Positions 9,524-18,455 of a stretch of DNA of 64,000 bases are shown here, in pieces. The translations under genes were made by a program, and so were the position numbers. Each line of letters starts with the position of its first letter. The first letter of the stretch is position 1. Under the pieces are notes generated by a model. The model was not told where the DNA came from, did no database searches, and worked only from the letters and a program-made list of their open reading frames with translations. The stretch covers positions 6,286,501 to 6,350,500 of the forward strand of contig NZ_CP011509.1 of assembly GCF_001027285.1 (NCBI RefSeq). Direction: 5' to 3'. This DNA comes from Archangium gephyra (GTDB lineage Bacteria > Myxococcota > Myxococcia > Myxococcales > Myxococcaceae).

Positions 9524-12085
9524 ATGCCCAAGAATCGCGGTCATCACCTTCCAGAGACGCCAGGCGACACGAGGACGGGCTTCGTCCGGGTGCGTGGGGC
9601 CCGTGAGCACAACCTGAAGAACGTGGACGTCGAGCTGCCCCGTGATGCCCTGGTCGTCTTCACGGGCGTGTCCGGCTCGGGCAAGTCCTCGCTGGCCTTC
9701 GGGACGCTCTACGCGGAGGCGCAGCGGCGGTACTTCGAATCCGTGGCCCCGTACGCGCGGCGGCTGATCGACCAGGCGGGCGTCCCCGAGTTCGACGCGA
9801 TCGACGGCCTGCCCCCGGCGGTGGCCCTCCAGCAGCACCGCGGCACACCCACCACCCGCTCGTCGGTGGGCAGCGTGACCACGATCGCCAACTCCCTGCG
9901 CCTGCTGTACTCGCGCGCCGGAACCTATCCGCCCGGCCAGCCGCACCTCGACTCCGATGCGTTCTCGCCCAACACCCCGGCGGGTGCCTGTCCCAACTGC
10001 CATGGCCTGGGCCGCGTCTACGAGGTGACCGAGCAGTCGATGGTGCCGGATGACTCGCTGACCATCCGCGAGCGCGCCATCGCCGCGTGGCCTCCCGCGT
10101 GGCACGGCCAGAACCTGCGCGACATCCTGGTGACGCTCGGTTACGACGTGGACCGCCCCTGGCGCGATCTCCCCCAGAAGGACCGGGACTGGATCCTCTT
10201 CACGGACGAGCAGCCGACCGTCCCGGTCTACGCGGGCTTCACTCCGGCGGAGACGCGCCGCGCGCTCAAGCGCAAGGAGCCTCCTAGCTACATGGGGACG
10301 TTCACGGGGGCCCGGAAGTACGTGCTGCAGACCTTCGCCACGACGCAGAGCGCGCTGATGAAGAAGCGCGTGTCGCAGTACATGGTGAGTGGGGAGTGCC
10401 GTCTCTGCCAGGGCAAGCGGCTGCGCCGCGAGTCCCTGTCCGTCACCTTCGCGGGGCTCGACATCGGCGAGCTTTCCCGGCTGCCCCTGAAGCGTGTCGC
10501 CGGCATCCTGCGGCCCGCCGCGGATGGGACGGCGCCCGGAGCGGCGAAGCTGGCGCGCGAGCACCCGGAGAAGGCGCTGGTCACCCAGCGGATCGCCAAG
10601 GATCTGCTGGCGCGCATCCAGGTCCTCACCGAGCTCGGGCTGGGCTACCTCTCGCTCGAGCGCAGCACGCCGACGCTCTCTCCCGGCGAGCTCCAGCGGC
10701 TGCGGCTCGCCACCCAGGTGCGCTCCAACCTGTTCGGCGTGGTGTACGTGCTCGACGAGCCCTCCGCGGGGCTCCATCCGGCGGACACCGAGTCGCTGCT
10801 GAAGGCGCTCGATCAGCTCAAGGGCTCGGGGAACTCGCTGTTCGTGGTGGAGCATGAGGTGGACGTCATCCGCCACGCCGACTGGATCGTCGACGTCGGG
10901 CCGGCCGCGGGTGAGAAGGGCGGGCAGATTCTCTACAGCGGTCCGCTCGAAGGGCTCGCGGCCGTGGAGGCCTCCCAGACGCGGCGTTACCTCTTCGGCG
11001 CCGGGACGACCACGAAGCGCCGCACGCCTCGCGAGCCCAAGGGATGGCTCCGCCTCGAGGGCGTCACCCGCAACAACCTGCACGGCCTCGATGTCGACTT
11101 CCCACTCGGCGTCTTCACCTCCGTGACGGGTGTCTCCGGCTCGGGCAAGTCGAGCCTGGTGAGCCAGGTCCTGGTGGAGCTGGTCGCCGAGCAGCTCGGC
11201 CATGAGATCCCCGAGGAGGAAGAGGAGGGTGAGGAGCTGGAGCGCTCCGTCGTGCTCACCACGGGCGGCCGGATCGTCGCGGGGATGGAGGGCATCAAGC
11301 GGCTGGTGCGGGTCGATCAGAAGCCCATCGGTCGCACACCGCGCTCCAACCTGGCGACCTACACGGGGCTCTTCGACAACGTCCGCAAGCTCTTCGCCGC
11401 GACGAAGGCCGCACGGGCCCGGAACTACGACGTCGGGCGCTTCTCGTTCAACGTGGCCAAGGGCCGCTGCGAGACCTGCGAGGGCGAGGGCTTCGTGAGT
11501 GTCGAGCTGCTCTTCCTGCCCAGCGTCTACGCGCCGTGTCCCACGTGCCACGGGGCGCGCTACAACGCCAAGACCCTGGAGATTCAGTACCGAGGAAAGA
11601 ACATCGCCGAGGTGCTGGGGATGACCGTCGACGCGGCCTACGACTTCTTCTCCGAGGAGCCCCAGGTGCTGCGCTCGCTCGGCGTGCTGCGGGAGGTGGG
11701 CCTGGGCTATCTGCGGCTGGGCCAGCCCGCGACCGAGCTCTCCGGCGGCGAGGCCCAGCGCATCAAACTCGCGACGGAGCTGCAGCGCGTGCAGCGCGGC
11801 AACACGCTCTACATCCTGGACGAGCCCACCACGGGACTGCATCCCGCGGACGTGGACAAGCTCATGACGCAGCTCGATGGACTGGTCGAAGCGGGCAACA
11901 CCGTCATCCTCGTCGAGCACGACATGCGGGTGGTCGCGGCGAGCGACTGGGTCATCGATATCGGCCCTGGCGCTGGTGACGAGGGGGGCCGGGTGGTGGT
12001 AGCTGGAACTCCCGCGGAGGTCGCCGCCTCGTCCGCGAGCCGTACGGCGCCTTTTCTGGCGGAGGAGGGGGAAGCACATGTCTGA
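9524..12085 (+). CDS. UvrA-like excinuclease ATPase (UvrA2 class)
   Basis: 853 residues from the ATG at 9524. Two ABC ATPase modules: first Walker [11 protein letters not shown] near residue 48, second near 538, and the second signature [16 protein letters not shown] intact. The first signature reads [10 protein letters not shown], with Pro for Gly. Zinc-binding cysteine pairs are present ([32 protein letters not shown]). It is about 90 residues shorter than true UvrA, mainly N-terminally, where UvrB is bound. This fits class II UvrA proteins, linked to resistance to DNA-binding drugs rather than to general excision repair. Its stop overlaps the start of the HEAT-repeat gene by eight bases, so the two are translationally coupled. 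Confidence 0.9.
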   Translation: MPKNRGHHLPETPGDTRTGFVRVRGAREHNLKNVDVELPRDALVVFTGVSGSGKSSLAFGTLYAEAQRRYFESVAPYARRLIDQAGVPEFDAIDGLPPAVALQQHRGTPTTRSSVGSVTTIANSLRLLYSRAGTYPPGQPHLDSDAFSPNTPAGACPNCHGLGRVYEVTEQSMVPDDSLTIRERAIAAWPPAWHGQNLRDILVTLGYDVDRPWRDLPQKDRDWILFTDEQPTVPVYAGFTPAETRRALKRKEPPSYMGTFTGARKYVLQTFATTQSALMKKRVSQYMVSGECRLCQGKRLRRESLSVTFAGLDIGELSRLPLKRVAGILRPAADGTAPGAAKLAREHPEKALVTQRIAKDLLARIQVLTELGLGYLSLERSTPTLSPGELQRLRLATQVRSNLFGVVYVLDEPSAGLHPADTESLLKALDQLKGSGNSLFVVEHEVDVIRHADWIVDVGPAAGEKGGQILYSGPLEGLAAVEASQTRRYLFGAGTTTKRRTPREPKGWLRLEGVTRNNLHGLDVDFPLGVFTSVTGVSGSGKSSLVSQVLVELVAEQLGHEIPEEEEEGEELERSVVLTTGGRIVAGMEGIKRLVRVDQKPIGRTPRSNLATYTGLFDNVRKLFAATKAARARNYDVGRFSFNVAKGRCETCEGEGFVSVELLFLPSVYAPCPTCHGARYNAKTLEIQYRGKNIAEVLGMTVDAAYDFFSEEPQVLRSLGVLREVGLGYLRLGQPATELSGGEAQRIKLATELQRVQRGNTLYILDEPTTGLHPADVDKLMTQLDGLVEAGNTVILVEHDMRVVAASDWVIDIGPGAGDEGGRVVVAGTPAEVAASSASRTAPFLAEEGEAHV

Positions 12086-13856
12086 CGCTTCTTTGGACGC
12101 CGAGGTGGTCAGGGCGCTCGAGGCGACGAGAGAAGAAGAGTTCTTTGACCGGTCCTGGCACATCGGCAGCAGGACCTATATGGGCGTCCATACCCATGGT
12201 GAGCAGCAGGAGGCCAGGCTCCGTGCCTTGTACATCCGCCGCCGGTTGCGGGATCCCGATCCTCGCGTACGCGCGTGCATGCTCTACGCACTCGGTGGAA
12301 CCCATGATCCCTCGCTCGCGCCCGTAGCGGTGGAGATGACCCGCGAGGAGTCGCCTCGCCTGCGCGCCCTGGCCTACGAAGCCCTGGGTGGCACGCTGCA
12401 ATTCCCGGACGTGCACGGCGGTCAGGCGCTGCGCTTCCTGGCCACGTTCGAGGCGGGTCTCGCCGACCCGGATCCCCTCGTCCAGGTCCACACCCTCAGG
12501 AGCATGCGGCGTATCGAGCCCCTGCGGCAGGTCATCGAGCTCCTCCTTCCCTTTGTCTCGCACGAGAACCCGGCTCTCCGGAAGCAGGCCGCTTGGAGTC
12601 TGTGCTCCCGAGGCACTCCCGCCATGGTGGAGGACATCGTGTCCGCGTTGAGCCGCGCGACGGAGGATCCGGAGGAGCCGGTGCGTGTCTCCGCCTCGAT
12701 CGCACTGACCTCCTACAAGCACCCCAGCTCGATCCCGACGCTCCTCCGGTTGCTCGAGCCCACCTCGGGCATGATGCCCGGCTCGAGCAGGTTGTGGCAG
12801 GACTGCCTGTCGGTTCTGGGGCTCATCGGTGATGTGTCCGTGGTCCCGGAGATGCTGCGGACGCTGGAGTGGCGCGGGCCGGAGGCGATGCAGCACCTCC
12901 TGCGGGGGCTGAGTCACTTCGAGTCCACCGCGCTCATGCCGAAACTGCTCGAGGCCATCGAGCACCCCCAGGCCAGCGTGCGCGAGGCGGCCACCCTCGT
13001 GCTGGGCGCGAAGGGCGGCGCCAAGGAGGTGACGGCGCTGGGCAGGAAGCTCGGCGACGCGCGAGGCGAGGTTCGGGCCAGCGCGGCACGCGCCCTGGCG
13101 AACATTGGCAAGCGGTTGGCCAAACAGCGCGATCGCATCATCGAGCTCCTGAAGCCACTCTCGGACGACACCCGCGTGCTACTCGCGGAGCTGGCGCCCC
13201 CCGCGGCTGCTCCCCAGGAGGAGGTGACCGAGCTCGAGCCCACGACCGGGACGCGGCAGGAGCCGGAGACCGTCATGCGCTCCCTGGCGGAGCTGCGCTT
13301 CTTCGAGGGTCTGCCCGCGGTCTCGCCCACGGCGATCCAGAAGGAGCTCCAGGGCGGGAAGTTCGGAGCGGTGTTCCAGGAATGCGGCTACGGCATGCGG
13401 CACCTGCGCCTCGAGCATTTCGATCTGTGCTCCAAGGGCCGGGCCGGGTCGGTGCTCGAAACGCTGAAGCCCTACCTGGAGCGCAAGGGTGTGCCCGCGC
13501 TCTCCATCGCGCATCTCCCGGGGGGGAAGGGGGATGAGCAGCTGATGGTGAATGGCTCATCCGTGATGCTGTCGACCGCGCGAGAGCGCAAGAATCTCGA
13601 TCACTACAAGCTGCTGCCCCTGCGGTTCATGAACGCGATCGATGGGCTGTTGCGTGCCGCGGGGAGCGCCGAGCGGGTCTTCTTCAGCCCGCAGGAGGGC
13701 AGTCCCGACCTGGACATGTACCTGCTCACGCTCCCCATGGCCCGGGTGCTGGCCGGGAGCGGATATTGGCCGACGAAGCTCGTGCTCGCCGCGGCGGCGC
13801 TCCAACAGGGTGGGGCGCCCCCACGCAAGCCGAAGGCACGGAGCGCGAAGAAGTAA
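12078..13856 (+). CDS. HEAT-repeat protein coupled to UvrA2
   Basis: 592 residues. Residues ~35-350 form HEAT/PBS-lyase-type helical repeats of ~32 residues, each with DPDPxVRAxALxALG-like spacing (for example DPDPRVRACMLYALGG, ESPRLRALAYEALGG, ARGEVRASAARALANIGK). An acidic linker follows, then a ~200-residue C-terminal domain I do not recognise (RFFEGLPAVSPTAIQKELQ onward), and a basic tail (KPKARSAKK). HEAT arrays are protein-binding scaffolds, and some act as DNA glycosylases in the AlkD family. The eight-base overlap with the UvrA2 gene argues for joint function, perhaps in sensing or repairing bulky lesions, but this is inference. Confidence 0.8.
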   Translation: MSDASLDAEVVRALEATREEEFFDRSWHIGSRTYMGVHTHGEQQEARLRALYIRRRLRDPDPRVRACMLYALGGTHDPSLAPVAVEMTREESPRLRALAYEALGGTLQFPDVHGGQALRFLATFEAGLADPDPLVQVHTLRSMRRIEPLRQVIELLLPFVSHENPALRKQAAWSLCSRGTPAMVEDIVSALSRATEDPEEPVRVSASIALTSYKHPSSIPTLLRLLEPTSGMMPGSSRLWQDCLSVLGLIGDVSVVPEMLRTLEWRGPEAMQHLLRGLSHFESTALMPKLLEAIEHPQASVREAATLVLGAKGGAKEVTALGRKLGDARGEVRASAARALANIGKRLAKQRDRIIELLKPLSDDTRVLLAELAPPAAAPQEEVTELEPTTGTRQEPETVMRSLAELRFFEGLPAVSPTAIQKELQGGKFGAVFQECGYGMRHLRLEHFDLCSKGRAGSVLETLKPYLERKGVPALSIAHLPGGKGDEQLMVNGSSVMLSTARERKNLDHYKLLPLRFMNAIDGLLRAAGSAERVFFSPQEGSPDLDMYLLTLPMARVLAGSGYWPTKLVLAAAALQQGGAPPRKPKARSAKK

Positions 13857-13859
13857 CCC

Positions 13860-14900
13860 CTACACCGCGGGCCGCTTTCCCTCCTCCAGCATGTCCAGCA
13901 GCGCCTTCTCCGCGCAGTGCAGCGCCGGCTTCTCGTGCCGCACCAGCTCGTCCACCGACTCGAAGTAGCGCTCCACCACCTGGCCCTTCTCGAACATCGC
14001 CAGCACCGAGGGATAGATGTACGAGTCCCTCGCCACCGCGGGCGTGTTCCCCAGGTGCTCGGACACCTCCTTCACCGCCGCCACCATCGTCTTCTTCGTC
14101 AGCTTCTTTCCGTCCTTCGCGGCCTCCTCGCGCACCCGCTCCTTCGCCCGGGCCAGCGCGCACGCGCAGATGAGCGTCCCGCCCCACGTGCGGAAGTCCT
14201 TCGCGCTGTAGCGCGCTCCCATCACCTCCTGGATGTATTCGTTGATGTGGCGCCGCCTCACGTCCACCACGAACCCATCGTCCAGCACGAACTTGAAGAC
14301 GTCCCGCCCCGGCAGCTTCAGGCACTCGCGCACCACGCGCGCCACCTGCCGATCCTTCAGCTCCCGGTGCTGCTGCTTCCCGCTCTTGCCCGGGAAGTCG
14401 AAGATGACCGTGTCCCCCTTCACCTTCACGTGCTTCGCCCTCAGCGTCGCCAGCCCGAAGCTCTTGTTCTCGTCCGCGTACTGCTGGCTCCCCGCTCGGA
14501 TGAAGCACGTCCCCAGGATTCTCAGCAGGCACGCCATCACCTTGTCGCGCCCCAGCCCCGGCTGGCGCAGATCCGCCGCCACCCGCCGCCGCAGCTTCGG
14601 CAACGCCCTCGCGAAGTCCACCACCCGCTTGTACTTCTCCACCTCGCGCCGCTTCGTGAAGGACTCGTGGTAGCGGTACTGCCACCGCCCCGCGCTGTCC
14701 TTTCCCATCGCCTGCAGCTTCGACGTCGCCGACGGGCTGATCAGCACGTCCGTCCACGCTGGCGGCAGCTTCAGCGCCCCGATGCGCTCGCGCTCCTTCG
14801 CGGGCACCGGCTTCCCGTTCGTCAGCACGTACTGGAAGCCTCGCTGGGGGCTCCCGCGCCGACGGATTCCGTCCTGCCGCAGTCTCTCGATGTGCGTCAT
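13860..14900 (-). CDS. DNA topoisomerase IB
   Basis: 346 residues from the ATG at 14898-14900. It is a eukaryote/poxvirus-type type IB enzyme that relaxes supercoils by nicking one strand through a 3'-phosphotyrosine. Seen are the N-terminal DNA-clamp segment (IGALKLPPAWTDVLISP), the catalytic core around CFIRAGSQQYADENKSFG (R135), the FRTWGGTL motif at 236-243, and the active-site tyrosine Y294 in NTPAVARDSYIYPSVL. The family is common in myxobacteria and deinococci. Longer in-frame starts exist upstream, but the conserved part begins near this ATG. It is convergent with the HEAT gene, three bases apart at the stops. Confidence 0.92.
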   Translation of the reverse strand: MTHIERLRQDGIRRRGSPQRGFQYVLTNGKPVPAKERERIGALKLPPAWTDVLISPSATSKLQAMGKDSAGRWQYRYHESFTKRREVEKYKRVVDFARALPKLRRRVAADLRQPGLGRDKVMACLLRILGTCFIRAGSQQYADENKSFGLATLRAKHVKVKGDTVIFDFPGKSGKQQHRELKDRQVARVVRECLKLPGRDVFKFVLDDGFVVDVRRRHINEYIQEVMGARYSAKDFRTWGGTLICACALARAKERVREEAAKDGKKLTKKTMVAAVKEVSEHLGNTPAVARDSYIYPSVLAMFEKGQVVERYFESVDELVRHEKPALHCAEKALLDMLEEGKRPAV

Positions 14901-15093
14901 GCCCGTGCCCTGGCTCCCGGCCGTGCGCCTCGTGCGCCCGTCTCCGCAATGCCTGTGCAGCCGGACGCACCCCGTCAACGCAGCCCCGGCTCGCCCGCCT
15001 GGAGTGGGGCCGGGCTGGAAATCGTCGGGAAGGATTGCCGTATCCCCGCAAGCCTGGACTAGACTCCCAGCCACCTCTCTGCTTGCAGGCCCG

Positions 15094-15897
15094 ATGACCG
15101 AGTTCCTCGCCGCCATCCTCGCCTTTCCCACCGTCCTCTTCACCATCCCGCTCGGCGTGGTGGTCGGCTACTGGCTCATCGTCATGGTCGGGGCCGTGGG
15201 TGTCGATCTGCTCGACGGCGACCTCGGCGACTTCGCCCTGGGCGCCAAGGCGGGCGCGGCCGAGGCACTCGAAGGTGGCGTGAAGGGCGCGATGGAGGGA
15301 GGCGCCAAGGCGGCCATGGAAGGCGGCGCCAAGGCGGCGCTCGAAGGGGGTGCCAAGGCCGGTGCCAGCGTCTTCGAGGTGCTCGGCTTCGGCGGCGTCC
15401 CCGTGACAGTGTCCGTCAGCTTCGTGGTCTTCCTCTCCTGGTTGATGTCGCTGGCCTTCGCCCGCCCGGCCCAGGAGGCGCTCGGCTTCCTGCCTGGCGC
15501 TCTCGTCAGTGGTGGCCTCGCCGCGCTGTGCCTCGCCGCGGGCCTGGTGCTCGCGGGACTCGCGGTGCGGCCCCTGCGGCCCATGTTCGCCACGCACCAG
15601 GCGCCCCGCCGCTCCGAGCTGATGGGCCGCGTCTGCGTCATCTCCAGCGGCAATGTGGATGGCAAGTTCGGCCACGCCACCTTCGAGGACGGCGGCGCCG
15701 GCCTCCTGCTCAACGTGGTGTGTGACAAGGCCAACCAACTCACTCGCGGTGAAAAGGCGCTCATCCTCAACTATGACTCCGCCCGCGACGCCTATGAGGT
15801 GGAGCCGGTGGACTGGCTTCTGCCTCAGGAGTTGGAGCACCTGAAGGATCCACTCACCGCCGCGGCGCTCGCCCGGGACAAGTCCCGCACGCGGTAG
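15094..15897 (+). CDS. YqiJ-like inner-membrane protein with OB-fold domain
   Basis: 267 residues from the ATG at 15094. Three hydrophobic segments (residues ~5-35, ~105-125 and ~133-155) precede a cytoplasmic beta-barrel of the NfeD/YqiJ type (GRVCVISSGNVDGKFGHATF). Between the first two helices lies a Gly/Ala-rich repeat, four near-copies of an 8-residue EGGAKAAM unit (residues ~55-88). In enterobacteria yqiJ lies directly before the flotillin gene yqiK and its product partners with it in membrane microdomains. The same order here (flotillin 119 bases downstream) supports the call. Confidence 0.8.
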   Translation: MTEFLAAILAFPTVLFTIPLGVVVGYWLIVMVGAVGVDLLDGDLGDFALGAKAGAAEALEGGVKGAMEGGAKAAMEGGAKAALEGGAKAGASVFEVLGFGGVPVTVSVSFVVFLSWLMSLAFARPAQEALGFLPGALVSGGLAALCLAAGLVLAGLAVRPLRPMFATHQAPRRSELMGRVCVISSGNVDGKFGHATFEDGGAGLLLNVVCDKANQLTRGEKALILNYDSARDAYEVEPVDWLLPQELEHLKDPLTAAALARDKSRTR

Positions 15898-16016
15898 CAC
15901 GGCGCTTCGTCACCTTCTTCCTTCGAGACTTCTCAATGCCGCGCCGGGGCTGTTAGCGGGGGACTCCGGCCGCGTGATAGGTTCCCCCGGTCTACTCGCT
16001 CGGGAATCGCACCGAC

Positions 16017-18251
16017 ATGGATCTTCCAATCGTCTTCAGTGGAATCGCCGGAGGACTTTTCTTCCTCTTCTGCTCCGCGTTCGTCGTCTCCAGGTTCTAC
16101 CGGCAGGTGGACCAGGGACGGGCGCTGATCATCAACCCCTTCAAGGGAGAGCCGGTCGTCACCTTCACCGGCTCCATCGTGTGGCCCATCATCAACCGGG
16201 CCGAGGTGATGGACATCTCCCTGAAGACGATCGACATCGACCGTCGCGGCAAGGAGGGCCTGATCTGCCAGGACAACATCCGCGCGGACATCAAGGTGAC
16301 CTTCTTCGTCCGGGTGAACAAGACGCGTGAGGACGTGCTCAAGGTGGCCCAGGCCATCGGCTGCGAGCGCGCCAGCCACCCGGAGACGCTCGAGCACCTC
16401 TTCGAGGCCAAGTTCTCCGAGGCCCTCAAGACGGGCGGCAAGAAGTTCGACTTCAAGGATCTCTACACCGAGCGCGAGGCCATCAAGGACGAGGTCCTCC
16501 GCGTCATCGGCAAGGACCTCAACGGCTACATGCTCGAGGACTGCGCCATCGACTTCCTGGAGCAGACCCCCGTCGAGCTGCTGGACAAGGACAACATCCT
16601 CGACGCCGAGGGCATCCGGAAGATCACCGAGCTCACGTCCGTCCAGAACGTCCAGACGAACGAGTTCCGGCAGAACGAGCGCATGAACATCACCAAGCGC
16701 AACGTCGAGTCGGACGAGGCCATCTTCGCCCTCGAGCGCCAGCGCGCCGAGGCCGCCGCCAAGCAGAAGCGCGAGATCGACTCCATCACCGCCCGGGAGA
16801 CCGCCGAGGCCGAGCGCGTGAAGGCCGAGGAGTACGCCAAGCAGCAGCTGGCGCGCATCAAGGCCGAGGAGGAGATCCTCATCAACGAGCAGAACAAGCA
16901 CCGCCAGGTGGAAGTGGCGCAGAAGAACCGCGAGCGCGTGGTGGGCGTGGAGGCCGAGCGCGTGGAGAAGGACCGCGCCCTCGAGGCCATCAACCGCGAG
17001 CGCGAGGTGGAGCTGTCGCGCATCGGCAAGGAGAAGCAGCTCGAGGCCGAGAAGAAGGCCATCGCCGACGTGGTGCGCACCCGCATCGCCGTGGAGAAGG
17101 GCGTGGCGGAGGAGGAGGAGCGCATCAAGGACTTGCGCGTGAAGGCCGAGGCCACGCGCCGCAAGGATGCGCTGCTCATCACCGCCGAGGCCCAGGCGCA
17201 GGAGAAGCTCGTCAAGGACATCAAGGCCGCCGAGGCCAGCAACGAGGTGGCCAAGTTCTCCGCCAAGGAGAAGCTCACCCTGGCCGAGGCCGACCTGCAG
17301 GCCTCCGACATGACGGCCAAGGCGAAGATGCGCCTGTCCGAGGGTGTCCAGGCCGAGGAGGCCGCCCACGGCCTGGCCGAGGCGCGCGTGAAGGAGGCCG
17401 ACGCCCTGGCCACCGAGAAGCAGGGCATGGCCGCGATGCGCGTGAAGGAGGCCGAGGCCGCCGTCATCGAGAAGCAGGGCATGGCCCAGGCCACCGTCCT
17501 CAAGGAGCGCGGGCTCGCCGAGGCCTTCTCCGCCAAGGAGCGCGGGCTCGCCGAGGCCTCCGCCACGCGCGAGAAGCTGCTCGCCGAGGCCGCCGGTGAG
17601 AAGGAGAAGGGGCTGGCCCGCACGAGCATCGGCGAGGCCGAGGCCCAGGTCATCCAGAAGCGCGGCGAGGCCGAGGCCATCGCCATCCGCGAGAAGCTGC
17701 TCGCCGAGGCCAAGTCCATCGAGGAGAAGCTGCTCGCCGAGGCGCGCGGCCTCGCCGAGAAGGCCGAGTCCATGAAGCTGCTCCAGGGCGCCACCCGCGA
17801 GCACGAGGAGTTCCGCCTGCGCCTGCAGAAGGAGCGCGACGTGGAGCTCGCCACCATCCAGGTGCGCAAGGACATCGCCGAGGCGCAGTCCAAGGTGCTC
17901 GCCGAGACCATGGGCCACGCGAAGATCAACATCGTCGGCGGCGACGGCCAGTTCTTCGAGCGCTTCATCAAGGCCATCTCCGTGGGCCAGTCCGTGGACG
18001 GCGCGCTCGACCAGAGCGAGACGCTGCGCAAGGCCTTCAGCGGCTACCTCAACGGCGAGAAGGACTTCTCGGCCGACCTCAAGGAGATCCTCTCCAAGCC
18101 GGGCCTCACCAGCGACGCGCAGAACCTGGCCATGGCCGCCCTGCTGCATCGCATGGCGCCCAATCCCGCCGCCGCGGCCGCCTCCAACCTCAAGTCCCTC
18201 GTGGAGTCCGAGCCCGCCCGGGTCTCGGCTCCCGAGAAGACCCAGGGCTGA
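16017..18251 (+). CDS. Flotillin family protein (YqiK-like)
   Basis: 744 residues. One N-terminal membrane helix (residues ~8-28) is followed by an SPFH/band-7 domain to ~210 (RALIINPFKGEPVVTFTGS onward). About 400 residues of nearly uninterrupted coiled coil rich in AEAxAxxEK and EKLLAEA units follow, then a ~110-residue C-terminal region after NIVGGDGQFFERF, the usual flotillin end. Flotillins oligomerise and scaffold functional membrane microdomains. At 744 residues it is longer than E. coli YqiK (~550), the excess being coiled coil. It lies between its YqiJ-like partner and a giant AAA ATPase on the same strand. Confidence 0.93.
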   Translation: MDLPIVFSGIAGGLFFLFCSAFVVSRFYRQVDQGRALIINPFKGEPVVTFTGSIVWPIINRAEVMDISLKTIDIDRRGKEGLICQDNIRADIKVTFFVRVNKTREDVLKVAQAIGCERASHPETLEHLFEAKFSEALKTGGKKFDFKDLYTEREAIKDEVLRVIGKDLNGYMLEDCAIDFLEQTPVELLDKDNILDAEGIRKITELTSVQNVQTNEFRQNERMNITKRNVESDEAIFALERQRAEAAAKQKREIDSITARETAEAERVKAEEYAKQQLARIKAEEEILINEQNKHRQVEVAQKNRERVVGVEAERVEKDRALEAINREREVELSRIGKEKQLEAEKKAIADVVRTRIAVEKGVAEEEERIKDLRVKAEATRRKDALLITAEAQAQEKLVKDIKAAEASNEVAKFSAKEKLTLAEADLQASDMTAKAKMRLSEGVQAEEAAHGLAEARVKEADALATEKQGMAAMRVKEAEAAVIEKQGMAQATVLKERGLAEAFSAKERGLAEASATREKLLAEAAGEKEKGLARTSIGEAEAQVIQKRGEAEAIAIREKLLAEAKSIEEKLLAEARGLAEKAESMKLLQGATREHEEFRLRLQKERDVELATIQVRKDIAEAQSKVLAETMGHAKINIVGGDGQFFERFIKAISVGQSVDGALDQSETLRKAFSGYLNGEKDFSADLKEILSKPGLTSDAQNLAMAALLHRMAPNPAAAAASNLKSLVESEPARVSAPEKTQG

Positions 18252-18332
18252 GCCGGTTCGTCACTGGCGGTCATGTGCCGCGCGGATCCGGTGGTGACAC
18301 GGTGTCCGCGCGGTGTGGAGTACGGATCTTCG

Positions 18333-18416
18333 ACACCCTCACCCCCGCCCTCTCCCGAGGGGAGAGGGGGCAACACCAGTCCCTCTCCCGTCGGGAGAGG
18401 GTCGGGGTGAGGGTGT
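18333..18416. repeat. REP-like cruciform element between flotillin and ATPase genes
   Basis: An outer 13-bp perfect stem (ACACCCTCACCCC at 18333-18345 with its complement at 18404-18416) encloses two hairpins that share the same 9-bp arm: CCCTCTCCC/GGGAGAGGG at 18348-18368 and 18381-18401. The RNA or DNA would fold as a three-way junction. A shorter relative lies at 24001-24053. Confidence 0.75.
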
Positions 18417-18455
18417 GTGCACCCCTGGTTCCCCCCCTTTCCCGGTGAACTGAAG

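Noticed and set aside
16700-17900. Internal DNA repeats in the flotillin gene
   Set aside because: They follow the heptad-based AEA/EKLLAEA coiled coil and are explained by protein structure; not a separate repeat element.
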